Shown here in pieces: positions 12,764-23,597 of a stretch of DNA of 64,000 nt. Position 1 is the first letter of the stretch, and every line of letters starts with the position of its first letter. The position numbers and the translations under genes are program-made. A model generated the notes under the pieces. The model ran no database searches and was not told the DNA's origin. It worked only from the letters and a program-made list of their open reading frames with translations. Source of the stretch: Metellina segmentata (taxonomy: Eukaryota; Arthropoda; Arachnida; Araneae; Tetragnathidae); the NCBI GenBank assembly GCA_947359465.1, contig OX375873.1, forward strand, positions 137,575,916 through 137,639,915, in the 5' to 3' direction.

Positions 12764-12934
12764 TCAGACGTTGACGGCAGAGCTGGGCGATGAGCCTGGA
12801 GGGGCGTTGCTCGTGACGACCGTGTGGGCGCCGTCCGCATCTGTTATGATCACAGTGGGAGAGCCTGGGGCTTGCGGCTGGGACTCTTCTTCGCTGAGGA
12901 GACTGGGAAGGCCGTTCTGCAAGGGCTCCGGAGT
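12764..12934 (-). CDS. host membrane-protein gene, exon 6 (last coding exon)
   Basis: Acceptor gtgtattttccag ends at 12935, and the exon starts in phase 0 with ACT CCG GAG (TPEPLQNGLPSLLSEEESQ...) and stops at TGA 12764-12766. The encoded 56-residue tail is rich in Ser, Pro and Glu and ends SSPSSAVNV; it is the cytoplasmic C-terminus. GC content is far above the flanks. A second frame is also open here (DSGALAERPSQSPQ...), but phase 0 is fixed by exon 5, which ends in phase 0. Phosphorylation or a PDZ-type contact is conceivable for such a tail but nothing shows it. The product family is not recognised beyond its EB modules. Confidence 0.75.
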   Translation of the reverse strand, partial: TPEPLQNGLPSLLSEEESQPQAPGSPTVIITDADGAHTVVTSNAPPGSSPSSAVNV

Positions 12935-14119
12935 CTGGAAAATACACGACACCGAGTCACAAACAAGAGGGACAACCCCTAGTCACGAGTAGGGTTGACA
13001 ACCATCCGGGATTGTCCAGAATCCCGGTTGAATGTCAAATTATCCCGGAATTTCCGAGAAAGCAATCGACTCGAATATCACCTACACTCTAAAATAATTA
13101 TTTTCATTGCACATGACTTCGTGTCCATCCATTGAACGTCAATACTATCCAAAGCCAATACTATATACGTCGGTCTGTTTAGAAGAAGTGAAGAAATGGT
13201 ATTAGTTGTCTTTCAATTCTATAATATTATGCTGTATTTGAATTTTATTTTTAAAATTGGGGCTGGAGACAAACACAGATTTTTAAATTCGACTTTCTTA
13301 AAATTGAATTCGGAACACTCTCGGTTCTTTATAACTAAACACGAACAATATCTCTATTTTGTATACGAACTGTTACTATTTCCCGACAGGTGATTACGAA
13401 CACAGATGAGTTATAAGAACAGTTGTTCTTGTGTTCTGGTTGCTACTGTTCTAGTAGACGAACATCGATGTATGACAGTGCCTGTGTTCTGATACGATCA
13501 AGAACATGTAATCTTGGTACTGTTCGGAATAAGATCGTGAATAAGGTTAGATTTGTTGTAGACTTGAAAGGGTTGAAACGTGTTTTTGCACCGGACGGTG
13601 CGGTGTGTATATCTGAAACTTTGTATTATATTGTAAAAATAAATGCGCGTGTCCAATTTAGGTATGCAGTATCCGTCTGTTCTTGGTCACTACTACACGT
13701 ACACACTTGTCTATCAAATTAAGACATCGCTCGGTCACTCTGACACGAACATTACCATTTTTATTTTTAATAGTTTCAATGCAACAAGAGGTTAGGTTTA
13801 GATTTATTATTATCACACTGTTTACGAGAGGACCAACAGGCTCGTATAATAATTAAAATAACTATAGTAATTTTTTACATATTTTTTTGCACATAAAATT
13901 TTTTTTCTTGGAAAACTAGGTATGTTATGTTAAGTGATTTCTCAGTGGAGAATATTGTTGAATTACATATACATATATTTCAGTTTGGGGGCAATATGTC
14001 ACGGAATTGTCTCATCAAATTTATTTATTAACCAATTTCTAAAATAATTGTACCGTAAAAAAGAGTATATTCTAAGGTTTTCTGCGATGATTTCAAATTA
14101 AAAAACTACTAGTAATAAG
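12935..14119. other. intron 5, left part: no identified element
   Basis: Just inside the intron, 12993-13060 has a patch rich in ccggg (ttgacaaccatccgggattg, aatcccgg, atcccggaattt) that looks like a transposon terminus of the kind starting gttgacaacc, but I find no partner end. 13290-13520 is unusually rich in gaacac/gttct motifs. Otherwise nothing is recognised. Confidence 0.3.
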
Positions 14120-14697
14120 TAGAGCTCGGATTTTGTATATCTTTTTTTAAGACCCTAATATAATAGAAATCCGTATTGAGTGTTTTTTAGCAATTTGAAA
14201 CAAAAAAAAACCCGAATTTATTTTGCATGTTTTTGCATATTTCGGACCATTTTGCATGTTTTTTTTTCTTTTTTTTGCATGTTTTGTGCGTATTTTGATG
14301 ATGCTTCTCCATTTTAAAACATTTTAACAATAAATATTCACATTTTTTTTTTCAAAGAACATTACTCAGTGCGTTTGGAAGGAAGATTTTCAGAAGCAAA
14401 ACGCATTTGGTTTGGTTGGGCTGACCTCCAAACCAAACACGTGTTATCGCCATCACACATTAATTATCCACTATTCCGAAAATTTTTAATTCAACTCTTT
14501 TTTAGATGGTTAAGACTTAATTTAAAAGATAAATAGATTAATTTGCAAAAAATTTCATGTTTTCCCCCTCTCTTAGTTACGTCCCTGAATACGTTTGAAG
14601 TGCTTTCATTAAAATTTACATTTTTCAATTATGCAAAATTTCTATGTTTGTTATTTTGTATATTTGCTGCTTTTTGTATATATATTTTTTACTTATA

Positions 14698-16107
14698 CAC
14701 TGCTGTTTGTAAAAAATGCAACACCATGAAGGAATTATCCGAATGAGATGAAATTTGCAGCAAATGTCAATCATAGGATGTTATGCAAAGTAGTAAAGTT
14801 TCAGAACCACCACGCATGCGTGGTGTGAGCAGTGCCATCTGAACTGATGCTAAAAGCGGTTAGAAGGCTGTAGCGGGGCGTTGAAAATAGTGCATGGTTA
14901 TTTTTTAGTAGCGAACGTTTAGTGAGACCTAAGTATACATCCACGACGAAGTAGAGTGAAATTTCAACAACTTATGGAGTTTGAACGAGGGAGAATCATC
15001 AGCTTCGGAAGGAGTCGAAAGGAGGATTTTCCTATCGCGCAATAGCAGCTTGTGTGCAGAGGAACAGTTCCACATTGATGCGAGTTTGGAAGCAGTGGAC
15101 CGATGAGCACCAGACAACTCGAAAAACTCCTTAACTAAAAACCACCGGACAACTCTGGGAGTGGACGACGGAAGGTGACGTCAGCGCGCGATGATAGACA
15201 CCTGGTCCATATGGCGGTGAATGACCGTACAGCTTCCTACATGCAGTTGGCAGCACTTTGGTCTACTGCTACAGGTGTACTAATGTCGGCTTCGTCAATT
15301 CCCATGGACTGCGTGCAAGGATTCCTTTTTACAGGATCCCCCTCACGCCAAGCCATCGACGGCTGCGTCTGTAATGGGCTCATGAGCCTGGAGGGCTGAT
15401 TGGCAGCAAGTTGTTTTTTCTGACGAATCCCGCTTTAATTTGTGGGCTCATGATGACCGCATTCGTGTTAGACGCTATGCCGGTGAACGCTGCCTTCCAC
15501 AGTGCGTTATCGAACGTCACAGTGGCCGAACACCCGGAGTTATGGTCCGGTTTTGTATCATGGACGATCTCAGCTGCTACGAATTGAGGGTAATCTGAAT
15601 AGCAACAGGTACGTCCGTGAAGTGCTAGAACCCAAAGTCGTTCCCTTCCTTCAAGGCATCCCTGGAGCTACCTTTCAACAGGATAATGCACGCCCACATG
15701 TTGCAAGGACTTCTTTTCAGCCCAGCCCATGCAACTTCTTCCTTGGCCTGCTTATTCGCCGGATATGTCGCCTATTGAGCACGTGCGGGATTTGGTGGGT
15801 CGGCCTCTCGCTCGTGATCCGCATCAAAAAGCTTCAAAAGACGAACTTTGGGTGCGCATACCAACAATATGGAATTCTCTTCCACAAGCAGACATTCAAC
15901 ATCTGTTTCACTCCATGCCACGTCGTATAGCAGCACTTATTGCAGCACATGGTGGCTACACTAAAAACTGATTTCGGACACTTAATATTGCTTTTTTGCT
16001 TTGAAAATTTATTCATTTATTTGTACTAATACAAGCCGTTTGTGTACTAAATTTCATTTAATTCTGATGACTCCTTCATGGTGTTGGATTTTTTACTAAC
16101 AGCAGTA
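14698..16107 (+). mobile_element. Tc1-like transposon nested in the hAT-like element
   Basis: TA target sites at 14696-14697 and 16108-16109. Inverted ends match for about 50 bases: left cactgctgtttgtaaaaaat, right (inverted) tactgctgttagtaaaaaat, both continuing .caacaccatgaagga.t.at. Length 1410 bp, one frameshifted transposase gene. Confidence 0.9.
14938..15971 (+). pseudogene. Tc1 transposase, frameshifted
   Basis: The N-terminal helix-turn-helix region reads RRSRVKFQQLMEFERGRIIS and, after a frameshift, YRAIAACVQRNSSTLMRVWK. The DNA-binding linker (VTSARDDRHLVHMAVNDRTA) starts at 15175. The catalytic DDE domain has D in VFSDESRFNLW (codon 15422-15424), D in FQQDNARPH (15682-15684) and E in SPIEHV (15777-15779). 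Its C-terminus is FHSMPRRIAALIAAHGGYTK. At least four frame changes (about 15010, 15125-15300, 15545 and 15715) inactivate it. The family cuts and pastes at TA; this copy could only move if supplied in trans. Confidence 0.88.
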
Positions 16108-16626
16108 TATTTATCTGGCGCTATAAAAAAAATGTGAATCAATAGAATGAAAGCGTGGTTTCTTTCACTTTCATTCTTACAAAAAGGGTAGGATTCCTCA
16201 CAACCCTTTTTGTAATTTTTTTTTTTTTGCAATTTTGCCATTTTTCATATATTGGGTTTTTAGTGCATATTTTGGGATTTTGTAATGCATATTTTAGGTC
16301 GCGTTTTTGCATAGTGATCCGAGCTCTAATAATAAGATATAGGTATGACAGTTTAAAAAAAAAGTAACGAAAATGTCCCAATTTTTCCCGAATTAAAAAA
16401 AATATTATCAGGAACCGAATTAAAATTTCTAAAAAAAACTCGGCGTCATGCAAAAATTTAGATTTAAAGGTACTTTTTTACAAATGTACAAATTTTGTAC
16501 ATTACTTTTTAGTAGTAGCTCGTGGGTCACTTGGACAGGAGGAACGGAGCATAGTAAAAAAACTATTTTTTTGGTTCTCAATTTTTTAATCCTTTAAAAA
16601 GTAAACGATTCCTTTCTGCTTCTTTT

Positions 16627-16944
16627 AAGCCGACCGGTTAAGGTGTTAGCCTTTAGATCGGAAGGTTCCTGGTTCGAATCCGGGTCAGAGCATGGATGTT
16701 TGTAAGCGTATGGTGTAGAGGCGGCTGGTGCACCTTACATCTGGCCGACAACGTGGCCGTAATTCCTCAAATTGGGTTGGTGTGGAAGTTTGGAGAGTGG
16801 GTTGCCAATTCAGGTGTTGCCTCGTCATCTGACCGTGGTTCAAAATTACGAGTTGTTGTCCTCGAATCTTTCCCTTAAGGGATTGATCCCGGACCGTTGT
16901 CAATAGCACGTTGTGTTGCTCTAGTACGACGTTAATTATTACCT
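16627..16944 (+). repeat. tRNA-derived SINE, head type B
   Basis: The head aagccgaccggttaaggtg plus ggttcgaatcc (box B-like) is tRNA-like and is shared with the copies at 29559-29898 and 58780-59121. The body (gtgtggaagtttggagagtg ... gtgttgctctagtacgacg) is common to all family copies. It sits between the hAT-like element and the GTF2IRD2-like relic. Because of the long post-tRNA body it is a SINE, not a tRNA gene. Confidence 0.8.
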
Positions 16945-16999
16945 TTTTGTTTTACAACTTTTTGCAAGTGAAGAGCAAAAAATCGATATAAAGGGGGAT

Positions 17000-17870
17000 A
17001 AATTATGCCCAGCCCCCCTGCAAGATTGTCACATAATTTCTTAACATTAGGTTTATATTCACTATTCATTTGTTTGATGCCATTTTGCAGTCAATTCATT
17101 TCCGAGTTTATTTCTATTGGCAGAGTTTACAAAATTCATCGAAGAAAACAATTTTTCACATGATTATGTGAATCCAAATATCGTTAAAATAACATTAATA
17201 AATTTCTTCATTGATATAAAATTTTTTGGAAAAGAATCCCATACGTTTAATATAATATTAGTGTGTTTAATAATTCTAATTTGCGCTAATTTTTTTTTTC
17301 AGACATTTTCCCTTCTACTTCAGAAATCAAGTTATCAAATTTATTTTTCTAAACAGCTTTGCTTGCCAAAACTTCCATGCTTTGAAATTCAACTAATTCC
17401 ATTTCTAAATCATGGATACCTAGCCACTTAAATTTGTTTAACTCCATTGTTTCGAGTTTCGTTTTGTATCGATATAAAATAAAGTGAAATGTATTTTCAT
17501 ACTTTTAAATTGATTAAATCTCTCCTCAAAGACTTGTTTTATTTACTATATAATCATTAAATATTTTTTTATTGCATTTACTTGAACGTGAAAGTTATTT
17601 TCCGTTGTTATTGTGTTTTGAAAATGTTTTTGTTTTTGAAGAAAATATTTCCTGATTTTCATTTTCAAATCCTTAGTAAAGATGTCAAGTTTTGTCTTAA
17701 TTATCCTAATATTCTCAAACATGATTAAAACAATTTGTCCATTTCCCTGAAGTTTTTTATTCAGTTCATTAAAATGCTGAGTGATGTCGCATAAAAACAT
17801 AAAATCATTTAACCAATCTATATTTGAAAATTCGTCAAAATTATTGTTTTTTCATTCTAAAAGAGCGTAA
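17000..17870 (-). pseudogene. hAT transposase fragments, GTF2IRD2-like
   Basis: Minus-strand pieces in order: FSNIDWLNDFMFLCDITQHF and NELNKKLQGNGQ (about 17710-17845), DLEMELVEFQSMEVLASKAV (about 17350-17420), then NVWDSFPKNFISMKKFINVI and TIFGFTCEKLFSSMNFVNS (about 17120-17260). These match, in this order, the DUF4371 and hAT dimerisation regions found in GTF2IRD2-like hAT transposases. Several stops and shifts; the N-terminal half is missing. Confidence 0.7.
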
Positions 17871-17984
17871 TTTCTACTTATAAAATGACAAACCTATTAA
17901 GAACTTGACCGGAACTGAGCCATGGAACATTGTTGTATGTCAAAATCCCTGAATACTGGCACTCAACTTTCTCTAATAATTGTG

Positions 17985-18120
17985 CAAATCGTCGTTTATT
18001 ATGTTTTTTTATTCCTCTGATTCAAGTTACTATCTTAATGACCTTGAAGAGCGGAACCTCACTAGCCTCGCCAATCGCGCGTTTTACGCGCCTCATGTGA
18101 AAGGGGCCTTAATAAATATG
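17985..18120. repeat. dispersed foldback-type repeat, second copy
   Basis: Copy of the right half of the 2290-2470 repeat: attcctctgattcaagttac, gaccttgaagagcgg, cctcgccaatcgcgcg and ttttacgcgcctcatgtga. It lies inside a different hAT relic. Confidence 0.5.
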
Positions 18121-18482
18121 TCCTTATTATTAGTATTTTCCCCATCTGTTCATTCTCCAGGGGTATTTAAAAAATTTACATATTCTATTCAATCGGCTTT
18201 CATATAAATCTTGAAACAGCATTAGGTATAATCAATAAATCTAAAACATTTTACAAAAATAATTTATGCATTTTTTTTTCTTTTTAATTTCTTTATTAAC
18301 ACTTGTATTTTCTTTATATTTTTTTTAAAGAGGGGTTCGAAAATAAATTAAAAATTATCTATGGATATGATGAAATGACGATGTTGATAAGATTATAAAA
18401 ATCAACGCGTGGGTCATTTAAAAAACTTGCGTGGGTCAGTGTCTGACCCGCGGGACATAGGTTTGCCATCCCGGGGAAATAA

Positions 18483-18956
18483 TACATACTTTAATAGGGG
18501 ATGGTCCCCCACGTGCACACTAGCGACCCTTTTGGGCATACGTTCAACAAGGTTTTGATACGCAGCTATGGGTTCATTCCTGCTGTCGCCGGCTGAGCTG
18601 TAGATTTCGGACGTGGTCCGTAAACGTCGCTCTAACGACCCACAAAGGTTCTATGGTGTTTAGGTCGGGACTCCGAGCAGGTCAGGGAAGACGTTTGACA
18701 TCCGTATCTCAATACCACTGCTTGACAGAGGCTGCAACATGACAAGGAGCGTTGTCATTCTGGAAGTAATATTAGTCCATTCCATAAAATTGCCAGAGCG
18801 TAGGAAAAACCTGATTGTCCAAAATGTTCATGTAGGTGTCGGCGTTCAATTGACCAGGAACAAGATGCAAAGGCCATATCACGAAAAACATCCCCAAACA
18901 AGAAGTCAGATTTTATGCAAATCCGCTGGCGTCCGGTCCATTACTGTAGGGTAGTG
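18483..18956 (-). mobile_element. internally deleted Tc1 derivative, copy A
   Basis: Minus-strand copy of the element seen at 46187-46757, 52028-52593 and 53695-54258. The end at 18934-18956 (ccggtccattactgtagggt agtg) is the TIR; it runs straight into transposase sequence coding for TPADLHKI and the C-terminal catalytic half. The other end is eroded near 18483, and no TA follows 18956. Confidence 0.7.
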
Positions 18957-19137
18957 TTTTTCAGTTTGGTAGTTCTTGACATAATTACGATGGCATAACT
19001 ACTTGTGCTGTGTGTGTGTGGGGTGAAAGTTACCGCGACCCGTATTTTTAATTTAAATTTAAAGATGGTTCAGGGAATTTCTCTTGAAAGTTGTATGCGT
19101 TTGAATGCGTATGCTGTGAACGAAGAAATAGCATTAC

Positions 19138-19274
19138 CTTTTTCTCCAAGTCCTCGTTGGAAGGCAGTGACTCTCTCTCCGCCAATGGCGCAGTCGTGGG
19201 ACGATGTTCGAACTTAGGAGAGTTCTCCCTGCTCAACGCCGACCGTAAGCACTCGTGACTCCTGGTTTTCGACA
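19138..19274 (-). CDS. host membrane-protein gene, exon 5
   Basis: Acceptor tgtttttctttgcag (AG at 19275-19276) and donor AAAAAG-gtaatg (GT at 19136-19137). The exon is 137 bp, begins in phase 1 and ends in phase 0, exactly the length class (2 + 3n) needed to join exon 4 to exon 6. The joined frame is open throughout: SKTRSHECLRSALSRENSPK at the start and ERESLPSNEDLEKK at the end. It codes for charged, Ser-rich cytoplasmic sequence. A hAT element inserted 48 bases beyond its 5' side (19323) without touching the acceptor. Confidence 0.8.
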
Positions 19275-19322
19275 CTGCAAAGAAAAACAATGCGCGCTTG
19301 AGATTCCACATACCAAGCTACG

Positions 19323-22300
19323 CAGGGCCGGATTTAGACTTGATAAGGCCCTAAGCTATTTGAGATATGGGGCCCTTTATAAGTCCAGATATTATATGTC
19401 AGTGCCAAATATGATTTTCGGATATCTAGAGGGTTAAACTGAAATATAATTAAGAAATATATAGATAGTAAACTAATAAGTCTAACTTAAAATCATTTTT
19501 ATTCATAACAAACTTAAACATGCAAACAAAAAGAAAAAGAAACAAAAGTTCTTTTAAAAGGCACAATTTACACAGGCTTATTATCTAATCTCTTGAAACA
19601 TGTTATAAGGATCAAGGATTATATTAAACTAAAATATTTTCTTTCTTGCCTTTGCCAGAGCAAAGTCACTGATGACATCATCAAATGATAAACTGCGTAG
19701 TTTGTCACTTTCTATGCACATGAGACTGAGGGAACATAGTTTATCTTGAGTCATTGTTGTTCTAAATTCATTTTTCATCCTCTTCAGCTGAGAAAAAGAT
19801 GTTTCTCCAGAGCAATTTGCAACCATCATACTAAGAAACAATCTCAAAATTGCTTCTACATTAGGGAATGCTGATTGGAGACGATCGTTAAATATTACCC
19901 TATACAGATCATGATGTGTCAGACTATCATGTTCCGCTGAACCATAGGCTTGACTATGTCTAACATATTAATGAAAATGCTTGACTTCTTCTACAAGATT
20001 TATGTCCACATCTTCGGAATATGGTTGGCATAAAGCACTAACTCCTTTACGAATCTCTTCTGTAGCTTCTAATTTTGTTAAGAATGAAAACTTTTTTGCA
20101 ACGTCATTGTATACTGAGGCCCTCTGTGCCAGACTCGAATCTAATGCATCCATCGCAGGTATAAATGTTTTGATTCTAAACTTGTCTCTTGGCTCAACGT
20201 TCACTAAAGCATCATCTTCATCATCATTGATATGCCTTCTTCTATATCTCCTTTTCTTGTAATCAACATCAGGCAATTTTTCCTTTGCTTTTTCTTCAAA
20301 ATGATCGAACATATCCCTGGAACCTTTAACAAAAGCATACTATTTCCTACATACATCTAGACTAATTTGGGGATCTTGCAGGGATTGACTAGTCTTGTGA
20401 AATTCATCCAGCAAGTAACTCCACAAAAAAACATTACCATAAATTCAAACTCCTCAATTTTATTCAAAATGTTTATAGCTTGATTTCTTATTTCGCCTTT
20501 CTCTGTAGTATCAATATGCAGCAGATGCAATGCAGAAATTATTCCATCATAACTATCATGTATTGCACTTGGGGCCATTGAATGTGCTTCCCATCTAGTC
20601 TTTGACAAAGACTTCGGAACTTTTGAATCATCTTTGAAGAATGACAACAGTACTTCCCATATATGTGAAGAGGATGAAAAAGAATTATATATTTCTTGAA
20701 CAATTCCAAAAAAAGTTAATTGCATATAAACAACAGTCAACTGCTTCTCTACCAACAAGATTCAGAGAATGACCAGCACATGGAATATACACATCATACT
20801 TGATAATCTTCAATATTATTTCTTGCATACCCTTGTATTTGCCAGACATATTGGCAGCATTATCATATGACTGGCCTCGACACTTACTAAAATCTATTTT
20901 GCACTCATTTGTAAGGTGGTTGTACATCATCTTAGCCATACTTTCCCGTGTGTGTCTACCCAGCTCTAGAAAAGTTAGAAAACGTTCAACTGGGAGCCCA
21001 TCATCTGGTGAAACATACCTCACAATAACAGTGAGCTGATCAATATGGGACCGGTCTGAAGTGGAACCTACAGATAAACTGAAGTACCCTGCAATTCTTA
21101 AATCATCCAAGATCGATTCTCTTACTTTATGTGCCATAATTTGGATAAATTCATCGCATATTATTTTAGAAAGATAAGATGTAACACCTGATCCTTTATC
21201 CCCAAATTTTTTCATATGGCTTGCTAGAAAGGGATCAAATTTTGCTATAAGTTCCAGTAATCCAAGGAAATTGCCATTGTGAGGAGGAACATTTTTCCAG
21301 TACTGCCTTTTATTATATATCTGTTCTGCTAGTTGGCAGTCAATTGTTGAGCCACGTTTTCTTGTAAGATATGTTACCGAAGCTGTTCTATGGTCTACAG
21401 AGTTTTCATGACTTTGAACTAAATAGATGTTGCACCAATCACAAAATCCATCGGATGATAATGGTGTAGAAGAATTTGAAAATAGTTTACACACGAAACA
21501 GTATACACGACCAGTTGCTGGCGAATATACTAACCATTATCTGCAATATTTTTCACCATTAGCCCGTTTGGGATAGAACAAGCTTTTTGAGCAATATCTG
21601 TCTTGGTTTGCAAAAAGCTTCTTTGATTTTTCAAATGAACCATTTGAGTGCTCACATTCTAACGGATCTTTTTCTACCTAGTATAAAATCTCATCTTTAC
21701 TTAAATCGCCCCCACAGACATTTTTTTTTTAATGCTAAATCTTCTGTGCTTGTACTATTCTCTCGTTTATAAATCTTAATATTTGTTGCTTCATTCGTTG
21801 AAGTAGATTCTATACAACTAGATGTACCAGGTCCTGTATCAGGAATAGGATGAAAATCGACGTGCCTGACTCACTGTGGTAGAGGCTTTTGGTTCATCAG
21901 GCGCCTTATCTAACTTTGTTAAGAAACTTTCTAATTTTGTTAACTTGCTAAGCTCTCCTTTAGCTCTCTGCTTCTTTTTCCTCTTTTGAGCTCCACTTTT
22001 ATAACTTCTGGTTGAAATCTTACAAACTGTGGGCAGAATATTTAATCTAACTACAAACATACATTTAAAAGTAATATAATGCATGACATTTTTTTAATTG
22101 AAAATTTCCTGTTATATTACCACTACTTACCAACAAGCAATATTTTTATAATAAATAATACACATGCAAAGAAAAAAATAACACGATAGCACTTTGTTCT
22201 TCAAAAGACGCGCTAAAAAAATTGAGTGAAGGGTATGGGACGCGTTCCGGACGTGTGATATTGGGACAAATAATGCTGCAGTATATTTATGTATATATGA

Positions 22301-22394
22301 CAGTTGCTCACTCGGACAATTTTCTGGAGGGCCCCCAAGAAAGTGGGGGGCTCTAAGCTATAGCTTGTTTAGCTTATACGTAAATCCTGCACTG
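19323..22394 (-). mobile_element. hAT transposon, ZMYM1/DUF4371-type transposase, decayed
   Basis: Perfect 8-bp duplications aagctacg flank it (19315-19322 and 22395-22402). Ends are CAGGGCCGGATTTA on the left and, inverted, CAGTGCAGGATTTA on the right (12 of 14 match). Subterminal ggccctaagctat motifs recur near both ends (19346-19358; 22349-22362). Length 3072 bp. It carries a minus-strand transposase with a few frame breaks. Confidence 0.9.
19629..22084 (-). pseudogene. hAT transposase (TTF finger / DUF4371 / hAT C-terminal), ZMYM1-like
   Basis: In order on the minus strand: a Lys/Arg-rich N-terminus (21839-22084); a TTF-type zinc finger around 21480-21600 (WLVYSPATGRVYCFVCKLFS); the DUF4371 region in 20685-21494 (RIAGYFSLSVGSTSDRSHID, GQSYDNAANMSGKYKGMQEI, YIPCAGHSLNLVG); a spacer (20357-20758; 19968-20312); and the dimerisation region in 19629-19847 (VANCSGETSFSQLKRMKNEF). 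Frame breaks near 21495, 20700-20760, 20330 and 19870-19960 make it inactive. Fewer breaks than the copy at 2109-5191 suggest a younger insertion. Confidence 0.87.
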
Positions 22395-22402
22395 AAGCTA
22401 CG

Positions 22403-23324
22403 ACACGCGGCTCGTTTTTAACCTTTGATGAAATACAATGCACGTTTTCCAAACTATGTACACGAAAGACCATATATGACCTGTGTTTGACTTTAAAACG
22501 TGGACTATGAAACAATCGAAACGTTGTCTTACGAAAAGTTACGTTTCAAAGGAGGTTCTGAGGGAGTGGAAAGTTTAATGCACTATTCTGGAATAACATT
22601 TTAAAACTCACGTTTCCCTTTCGTTGGTAAATTTTGTAATGATGAAGGGTGTACGTTTTGCTCCTACGAATAGTCATTGACCATCATTCGCCTATTTTAA
22701 TTTTTACTAGTCATATTTTGAAGTTTTTAAATTCTTGACAAATAAAATAATAGCTTCGAATGTTAAAAAGTCCTCTTGGGTTGATATTTTATTTAGTTAT
22801 TACCGCATTCTGACGTAGTTTCTTTACATCCTATTTTATGGATTGGTACACCTTATTCATAAACTTTTCATTTCCTTGACCGAGAATTCGACCCACACAG
22901 AAGATACGCAAGTGTTGCTGCCTGTTTACCACGAAACTGTTCCGGACACAGTCTCTCCTGTCTGTTGCCGTAGAATTGAACTTTACCCCATTTTAAATAG
23001 GGGATGCTGGAGGAAACATATTTAAGTTTGTCACATTGGTGCATTTGAAGATAAATTGGAAATATATTTGTTAAGATTTTGACGTGTCGACGAGATCTAT
23101 ACCAGTAAACTACTTCTTTCCGCTGCCAACATTCATGAGAAACAAAATAAAATCAAGTCATCCCTGAGCACCACCTCTACTCAGAATGAACGAGCCATGT
23201 TTCCACAGCGACTGTCACCACAGACTTGGTGCCGGGAGCAGTTCTCGTGGTGGACAGACATTACGAATCTAATCGATAGAGATAAACACTAATTTCGTCG
23301 TCGTAAATGAAGGAAGCTACTGAC
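22403..23324. other. intron 4 sequence without identified element
   Basis: Between the hAT duplication and exon 4. I see no transposon ends, no SINE and no exon-like open frame with flanking splice sites. Confidence 0.35.
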
Positions 23325-23488
23325 CTCTGTGTATGGGGAAAGTGGATTGCTGTCCGGAGAAGCTGTGGTGCCGCGCTATCATTTGTCCGGGTGGGGGGAG
23401 GTGGTGTGTCCGGACGCTGGACTTCTTTCTCTTGCTCAGCTTGTGCAGGAGCCCGGGGTGAGGTGAGTTGAAGATGGTCCTCCTGTTC
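23325..23488 (-). CDS. host membrane-protein gene, exon 4
   Basis: Donor CAGAG-gtcagt (GT at 23323-23324). Two acceptors are possible, AG at 23489-23490 or 12 bases upstream (exon then ends at 23500); both keep the frame, adding four residues in the second case. The exon starts in phase 2 and ends in phase 1. It codes for the juxtamembrane cytoplasmic region: NRRTIFNSPHPGLLHKLSKR, then KKSS and ARHHSFSGQQSTFPIH. The basic cluster right after the transmembrane exon fits the positive-inside rule. Read through the donor, the frame stops within two codons, which supports the splice. Confidence 0.8.
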
Positions 23489-23597
23489 CTGAAACGGGCT
23501 CTGAAACGACAGGTTTTTTCAAAAGCTCAACAACGGTATTTGGGAATATGCAATTTAAAAACGAGTGGAAAATAAAATTGTATTATACGACAAAATA

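Larger units (their letters stand above)
14120..16328. mobile_element. non-autonomous hAT-like element, interrupted by Tc1
   Basis: Ends TAGAGCTCGGAT (14120) and, inverted, TAGAGCTCGGAT (16317-16328) are identical for 12 bases. Flanks gtaataag (14112-14119) and ataataag (16329-16336) form an 8-bp duplication with one mismatch, the hAT size. Both arms are AT-rich with repeated tttttgcat and gcatatttt motifs. About 800 bp remain once the 1.4 kb Tc1 insertion is removed. No transposase of its own. Confidence 0.6.
16945..18474 (-). mobile_element. relic of a GTF2IRD2-like (Charlie-type) hAT element
   Basis: On the minus strand the right end reads CCGGGATGGCAAACCTATG, a hAT-like terminus followed by repeated tgacccacgc motifs (18395-18450). 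The left end was not found; the SINE at 16627-16944 may have replaced or hidden it. Inside are pieces of one transposase and a foreign repeat (17985-18120). Confidence 0.55.

Noticed and set aside
12714..12947. Alternative frame of exon 6 (DSGALAERPSQS...)
   Set aside because: It would join exon 4 directly, but exon 5 with good splice sites fixes phase 0 and the other frame; the Arg/Cys-rich alternative looks like a GC-rich shadow.
13411..13428. aagaacagttgttctt as a steroid-receptor response element
   Set aside because: The half-sites are separated by 2 rather than 3 bases, and the surrounding gttct/gaaca richness makes a chance palindrome likely.
12993..16450. A single large element with ends at the ccggg patch (12993) and the cccgaatt patch near 16390
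   Set aside because: The ends do not align convincingly as inverted repeats and no duplication is seen.
16627..16700. tRNA gene candidates at SINE heads (also 26784, 38680-38739, 54490-54556)
   Set aside because: Each is attached to a long repeated non-tRNA body, lacks a complete cloverleaf and, in several cases, is enclosed by target-site duplications.
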